Source: Brachionus manjavacas
Taxonomy: Eukaryota > Rotifera > Eurotatoria > Ploima > Brachionidae
Reading direction: 5' to 3'
DNA length: 64,000 bases
Assembly: GCA_019054805.1 (NCBI GenBank)
Contig: JAHQIY010000005.1
Coordinates: 6,803,501 to 6,867,500 of the forward strand
Shown: positions 61,336 through 64,000 of the stretch, piece after piece
Position numbering within the stretch: the first letter of the stretch is position 1
Layout: the number at the start of each line of letters is the position of its first letter
The notes under the pieces: generated by a model
What the model saw: only the letters and a program-made list of their open reading frames with translations
The model's database searches: none
What the model was told of the DNA's origin: nothing
Program-made: the position numbers and the translations under genes

Positions 61336-62567
61336 TTTATGTCGATTTGGTGACCAAAATTTTGCACATAAATTGGTCGCATAAATTTATTTTTAGTTAA
61401 ATAAAATTTAATTGTAAATATATTAAAATAATTGCAATTGCAACTTTACTTGCAAGATTTGATTTTTTTTTCATTATTGTTGATGTACCGTAAAACCTGA
61501 CAAACTAGCCCAGGGCTAAAAATTAATATTAGCCTATAAGCACCCCACTTTTCGACGAAGATAAGCCCAGCCCCAAAAATACATATAGGCTCAGGGCTTT
61601 AAATAAATACCTTATACTTAATTTATCATAAATTAAATACAAGCTCATGATGCAAAAAATAAATTTGAATTTAAAAATAATTTTTAGTGGATACCGAAAC
61701 CGATGATGATGAAAATGATTATTTTTTTTCTTTTATTTTCCTTTTAAATACTCTAATGGAACATTATTTTATATTTCTTTTATTTAAAATTTAACTATAT
61801 TCCAATTTTCCATTACTTAATAAATAAATGTGTACATAAGCCAATGGTCAGACTAATCTTAAAAACCTATAAGCTCTGGGCTTCTCCTTGAAATAAAATG
61901 AGATATTTATAAGTTTAATATTTTTTGCATCAAAAACTATTTTACTATTTATTTTACTATTTTAGTTTTTACCAGACTTGTTTGTAAGTCACAGTTTTAA
62001 GTCTAAGTCACAAAAACTTAAGTCAAAGTCATGACTTGCAAAAAAATTTTTATCAATATCTGCTTCATTTGCACCAGCTACATGGTTACATTAACAGATC
62101 ACATAGGTCAAGATTAACAGCCAGGAATTTGGAAGCAACTACTTTATTGGAATCAAATATAGATTTATAAAATCATTGACTTGACTTGATTTAAGACTTG
62201 TGACTTAAAAGCAAGTCTGGTTTTTACTAAAATAGTAAAATAAATTTTTTAAAGATGGGAAACGAGAATGATGAAAAAAAAAAAAATTTAACAAACTTGT
62301 AGATTTAGGCTTAATATTTGCTGTACAAAAATGTACATAAATAATTGTTTTTATTGAATTTTTATAATTTTAAATTAATATATAAATTGGTCACGTAAAT
62401 AAAAAAACTGGTCATACAAATTTAATAACTGGTCACTTAAATAATAAAATTTAAAAAAAATAAAATCATTATTTTAATAATAATATTGCCTGGTCACATA
62501 TCAGGTGATCAGTGAATGTGTGGCCAGTCAGAAAAAATAAAGTTCCTGGTCACCAAATCGAAATAAA
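61336..62567. mobile_element. Inverted-repeat element with GGTCAC motif arrays
   Basis: TTTATGTCGATTTGGTGACC at 61336-61355 is matched in reverse at 62548-62567 (TTTATTTCGATTTGGTGACC). TGGTCAC/GTGACC and close variants recur about ten times at the two ends (61300-61375 and 62385-62560). The interior has no transposase. A second pair of diverged inverted segments with AGCCCAG/GGGCT lies at 61505-61605 and 61865-61885, and a hAT MITE is nested at 61973-62219. A target duplication was not found. Confidence 0.6.
61973..62219. mobile_element. hAT-type MITE with 8-bp target duplication (copy 2)
   Basis: Starts CAGACTTG and ends CAAGTCTG; the direct repeat GTTTTTAC flanks it on both sides (61965-61972 and 62220-62227). 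Subterminal AAGTCACAGTTTTAAGTC and GACTTGACTTGATTTAAGAC match copy 1 at 537-756. The interior differs from copy 1. Confidence 0.87.
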
Positions 62568-62944
62568 GTTTAAAATATTTAAAATGTTTAAAATATGATT
62601 ATTTTGTTTGTTTTTTCAAAAAAAAATTTTAGGTTTAATTTTAACAGTGAGCTCAAGAAAAGTAGATACGTTTATGGCCTGAGAAAGTACAAGTATACAC
62701 AAGTCGAAACCAATAGCAAAAAAAATTAACTAGAAGAGCTAATTAACAAGAGTGTAAAAAAAGTAATTTTTATTTTCTCACTTTTTTTACTAAAATTTAA
62801 AAAAAAAGTAATTTTTTTTTCAGGTAAAATCTGGTAAATTTTTGTAAAAAGAAAGTTAAAAAAAGTAAAAAAATAAAAATTTCTCTGAATTTTTTAGAAT
62901 TTTTTTTCAAAGTTGTATAAAGTTTATTTAAAAATTTTTTTTTT

Positions 62945-63735
62945 TAGTAATTTGACCATTCTCCATTCTTTTCAATCACTATATCAGTTTCCTTTAATAA
63001 TTGATAAGAGTTTAAAAAAGAGAAAATTATTGAAATACTTTTTTAAAAAGGTTAATATCTAACTGGCATTTTGATGAACTTAGATTTTTTTGGAAATCAA
63101 AAATTGCCTCAACTGCTTCTTGATCATTTCGATCCCCTTTTTCCAAAGTGAATTTTATTCAACTCATTCCAAGCCATTTCAATTCGGTTTAGGTCTTTGG
63201 ACTATCTAGGACACCTAATCTTTTAAAAATATTCCTTAGCTTTTTTATTCTTTATTTTTTTTTTATAAAAAACACACCCAGTTTATGCTGTTTCTTTTCA
63301 AAAATCACAGTAAAGATCTGATATGTGCTTTGGGTCATTGTCTTGATGCAATTTAAAATTAAATGAATTATTTTCAGACATAAATGTGAGTAAATATTCA
63401 TTTAAAATATCCTTATACAATTCAGAATCCATAGTGCACTTAAAAAGCTAAAAGAAATTTCTTTTTAATTTGCCAAAGAATAAGAATTTACTGCTAATTC
63501 CCTAGCTCCGTTATACGAGATACCACCCCACACATGGATTTACATTCAAATTTTGATGCTAGATGGGATAGCTTCAGGCCTTGATGATGGTAGCCTTAGA
63601 TGATATATAGGCTGATCATAAACTACTATTGTTATCTTTAAAATCCCTATTATGCTGACACCAAATTAAGCGCTAAAGCTTTTGCAAATCGTTCTGTTTA
63701 GGGCATTTCCTTAAACGTCACAGTCTAAAGCATTA
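62945..63735 (-). pseudogene. Decayed Tc1-like transposase
   Basis: Reverse-strand blocks in order, spread over shifting frames: HVWGGISYNGARELAV (about 63480-63540), KCTMDSELYKDILNEYLLTF, FKLHQDNDPKHISDLY with the second catalytic Asp (about 63300-63350), and KDLNRIEMAWNELNKIHFGK with the Glu of the DD34E triad in the place of SPDLNPIE--W (about 63150-63210). Many lesions. No terminal repeats recognised before the window ends. Confidence 0.75.
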
Positions 63736-64000
63736 ATAAAAAAATTTAAATTTTTTTTATTTAGCCTTTTTACGGGAAGCTTCCAGTCCTTTTTTTTAAT
63801 TGTCCTTTGCCTTTGTCCTTTAAACTTTTATTAAAAATATTCAAAATATATCTTAAATTTACTTAAAAAACCTTAAAAAATCGAATAATTGAAATCGAAG
63901 CATCGATCTTTGATTTTTCACCTTGACAATTTTTCTCTTATTCTAACATCTTAAAATCAATTTCTGAACAAAATTTAAAAAAAAATAGCTATAAATTAAA
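63736..64000. other. Right end of window
   Basis: AT-rich sequence; no gene or repeat recognised. Confidence 0.4.

Overview
This window is nuclear DNA from a small invertebrate animal. Every conserved gene is a metazoan or general eukaryotic orthologue. Genes are split by GT-AG introns, many only about 35-60 bp long, and the non-coding DNA is extremely A+T-rich and full of transposon debris. Compact exons, tiny introns, an AT-rich genome and many Mutator-like and CR1-like relics fit a monogonont rotifer such as Brachionus. That assignment is an inference from style; nothing in the window proves the species. All exon joins below were made by hand and checked for reading-phase continuity.

Layout. 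0-3.6 kb: last seven exons of NUP160 (+). 3.7-8.5 kb: a retinol-dehydrogenase-like SDR (+) whose 3.8-kb intron holds a Mutator-like element and LINE scraps. 11.2-12.7 kb: GRWD1 (+). 13.7-18.1 kb: a complete conventional protein kinase C (+). 18-27 kb: a transposon graveyard with a MULE-derived element that keeps an open SWIM/AT-hook gene. 27.3-29.0 kb: MBOAT7 (+). 29-32.6 kb: AGATAA motif arrays and a LINE 3' half. 32.9-35.4 kb: PGS1 (-). 36.1-42.3 kb: a CR1-like LINE (-) split by a FLYWCH/MULE transposon. 43.1-43.4 kb: a three-exon gene for a small secreted protein. 46.2-47.7 kb: an intronless DEG/ENaC channel (+). 51.0-53.7 kb: MRPL39 (-). 53.9-60.8 kb: BMS1 (-). 61-64 kb: nested inverted-repeat elements and a decayed Tc1-like transposase.

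The host genes are mostly housekeeping. BMS1 and GRWD1 act in ribosome assembly, MRPL39 in the mitochondrial ribosome and NUP160 in the nuclear pore. PGS1 and MBOAT7 act in phosphatidylglycerol/cardiolipin and phosphatidylinositol metabolism. PKC and the DEG/ENaC channel are signalling genes. NUP160-SDR and BMS1-MRPL39 are tight head-to-tail pairs (184 and 132 bp apart), and the SDR start codon lies 2 bases after a splice-acceptor-like sequence, which would fit trans-splicing.

The most unusual material is the mobile DNA. Several Mutator-like elements end in arrays of a short motif that differs between families (AGTCAAGC, AGATAA, or TTGCT-type). Internally deleted copies have lost the catalytic domain but keep the SWIM or AT-hook DNA-binding part. 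One MULE sits inside the LINE with a 9-bp target duplication. Two hAT-type MITEs keep perfect 8-bp duplications.
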